From NCBI RefSeq assembly GCF_024679245.1, contig NC_090188.1, positions 38,473,492 to 38,537,491 of the forward strand: DNA of 64,000 nucleotides. The letters run 5' to 3'. Numbering within the stretch: position 1 is the first letter of the stretch; the number at the start of each line of letters is the position of its first letter. Positions 62,083-64,000 of the stretch are shown piece by piece. The notes beneath the pieces were generated by a model. That model ran no database searches. It was not told the DNA's origin and saw only the letters and a list, made by a program, of their open reading frames with translations. The position numbers were made by a program, and so were the translations under genes. This DNA is from Pseudorasbora parva (lineage: Eukaryota; Chordata; Actinopteri; Cypriniformes; Gobionidae).

Positions 62083-64000
62083 GGTCCCCTGTTAGATAGT
62101 AAATCACGACGCCTGTGTGTTTGCTGTGACATTTCTTATCATCACAAACACACTGTAAAGATTTAGAGTTTTTACAGCAATACCTGAGTTTAAAGAGTTA
62201 AATCAAGCAGAAATAGCGCTCTACTGTATTAATTGCAGGTCATTATTGAATAGTGATTACGTTACACACACACTGACTCAGGTCCCCTGTTAGATAGTAA
62301 ATCACGACGCCTGTGTGTTTGCTGTGACATTTCTTATCATCACAAACACACTGTAAAGATTTGGAGTTTTTACAGCAATACCTGAGTTTAAAGGGTTAAA
62401 TCAAGCAGGAATAGCTCTCTAATGTAATAATTGCAGGTCATTATTGAATAGTGATTATGTTACACACACACTCACTCAGGTCCCCTGTTAGATAGTAAAT
62501 CACGACGCCTGTGTGTTTGCTGTGACATTTCTTATCATCATAAACACACTGCAAAGATTTAGAGTTTTTACAGCAATACCTGAGTTTAAAGAGTTAAATC
62601 AAGCAGAAATAGCGCTCTACTGTATTAATTGCAGGTCATTATTGAATAGTGATTACGTTACACACACACTGACTCAGGTCCCCTGTTAGATAGTAAATCA
62701 CGACACCTGTGTGTTTGCTGTGACATTTCTTATCATCATAAACACACTGTAAAGATTGAGTTTTTACAGCAATAACTGAGTTTAAAGGGTTAGATCAAGC
62801 AGAAATAGCTCTCTAATGTATTAATTGCAGGTCATTATTGAATAGTGATTATGTTACACACACACTGACTCAGGTCCCCTGTTAGATAGTAAATCACGAC
62901 ACCTGTGTGTTTGCTGTGACATTTCTTATCATCACAAACACACTGCAAAGATTTAGAGGTTTTACAGCAATAACTGAGTTTAAAGGGTTAAATCAAGCAG
63001 AAATAGCTCTCTAATGTATTAATTGCAGGTCATTATTGAATAGTGATTTACGTTACACACACACTGACTCAGGTCCCCTGTTAGATAGTAAATCACGACG
63101 CCTGTGTGTTTGCTGTGACATTTCTTATCATCACAAACACACTGCAAAGATTTAGAGTTTTTACAGCAATACCTGAGTTTAAAGGGTTAAATCAAGCAGA
63201 AATAGCTCTCTACTGTATTAATTGCAGGTCATTATTGAATAGTGATTACGTTACACACATACTGACTCAGGTCCCCTGTTAGATAGTAAATCACGACGCC
63301 TGTGTGTTTGCTGTGACATTTCTTATAATCACAAACACACTGCAAAGATTTAGAGTTTTTACAGCAATAACTGAGTTTAAAGGGTTAAATCAAGCAGAAA
63401 GCTCTCTAATGTATTAATTGCAGGTCATTAGTGAATAGTGATTATGTTACACACACACTGACTCAGGTCCCCTGTTAGATAGTAAATCACGACGCCTGTG
63501 TGTTTGCTGTGACATTTCTTATCATCACAAACACACTGCAAAGATTTAGAGTTTTTACAGCAATACCTGAGTTTAAAGGGTTAAATCAAGCAGAAATAGC
63601 TCTCTAATGTATTAATTGGAGGTCATTATTGAATAGTGATTACGTTACACACACACACTGACTCAGGTCCCCTGTTAGATAGTAAATCACGACGCCTGTG
63701 TGCTTGCTGTGACATTTCTTATCATCACAAACACACTGTAAAGATTTAGAGTTTTTACAGCAATACCTGAGTTTAAAGGGTTAAATCAAGCAGAAATAGC
63801 TCTCTAATGTATTAATTGGAGGTCATTATTGAATAGTGATTATGTTACACACACACCGACTCAGGTCCCCTGTTAGATAGTAAATCACGACACCTGTGTG
63901 TTTGCTGTGACATTTCTTATCATCACAAACACACTGCAAAGATTTAGAGTTTTTACAGCAATAACTGAGTTTAAAGGGTTAAATCAAGCAGAAATAGCTC
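62083..64000. repeat. 198-bp tandem satellite, continuing past the window
   Basis: Monomers start with GGTCCCCTGTTAGATAG at 62,083, 62,281, 62,479, 62,677, 62,873, 63,072, 63,270, 63,466, 63,666 and 63,864, so the period is 196-200 bp. Each contains GTGTGTTTG and its complement CAAACACAC separated by 21 bases. Monomers are highly similar, with alternating ACGTT/ATGTT variants. There is no coding potential. Confidence 0.95.

Noticed and set aside
62083..64000. Regular repeats considered as a CRISPR array
   Set aside because: The whole 198-bp unit is repeated with no unique spacers, and the context is eukaryotic.

Overview
The window is vertebrate genomic DNA, most likely from a cyprinid fish. 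The grounds are spliced genes with GT-AG introns, very long (CA)n tracts, fish-type L2 LINEs with a (CAAT)n tail, THAP-type, hAT-like and Harbinger-like elements, and a multicopy PIM-like kinase, a family known to be expanded in fish. The species call is inference. There are no bacterial genes, and I saw no convincing tRNA or rRNA gene.

Layout. The window holds a tandem array of three related units. Unit 1 runs from before base 1 to about 25,545, unit 2 from about 25,546 to 47,977, and unit 3 from about 47,978 to 61,048. Each unit begins with the same minus-strand L2 LINE. This is followed by a (CA)n tract, a degenerate plus-strand L2 carrying a transposon with a RecQ-like helicase scrap, a nested TTAA/hAT/MITE insertion, and then kinase genes. 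Units 1 and 2 carry two kinase genes each (6,957-9,914 and 15,778-18,737; 32,646-35,603 and 41,428-44,384). Unit 3 carries one (54,803-57,762). It joins the upstream flank of the first gene type to the downstream flank of the second and lacks the spacer between them. Between the paired genes lies a spacer with a TTAA-flanked, Kolobok-like element encoding a THAP domain, an L2 fragment and AT-rich DNA. Downstream of the second gene lie an L2 interrupted by a hAT-like element, a Harbinger-like element with a long (CA)n tract, and about 2.6 kb of unclassified sequence. Unit 2 has lost about 3.3 kb of this. Similarity to the array ends at 61,048, inside a (CA)n tract. Beyond it are AT-rich DNA and a 198-bp satellite that runs off the window.

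The genes. All five kinase copies can be spliced in silico into an uninterrupted reading frame of 548 or 549 codons from nine coding exons. The first 266 residues look disordered and come from symmetric phase 1-1 exons. The rest is a PIM-family kinase domain with the proline-containing hinge (EFPEP). Glycine loop, VAIK lysine, DFG and PPE are kept, but the catalytic loop reads HND-V-H instead of HRD-I-K in every copy. The copies differ by few residues. The pattern of shared variants is a patchwork that suggests gene conversion and unequal exchange within the array.

Most interesting points: the shared catalytic-loop change; the mosaic fifth copy; an approximately 10-kb nearly identical tract between units 1 and 2; a triple-nested transposon whose empty inner site survives in unit 3; an RFX-type X-box in the kinase promoters that is cut in copy 4; and the satellite with its inverted relatives at the array edge. 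All alignments were made by eye.
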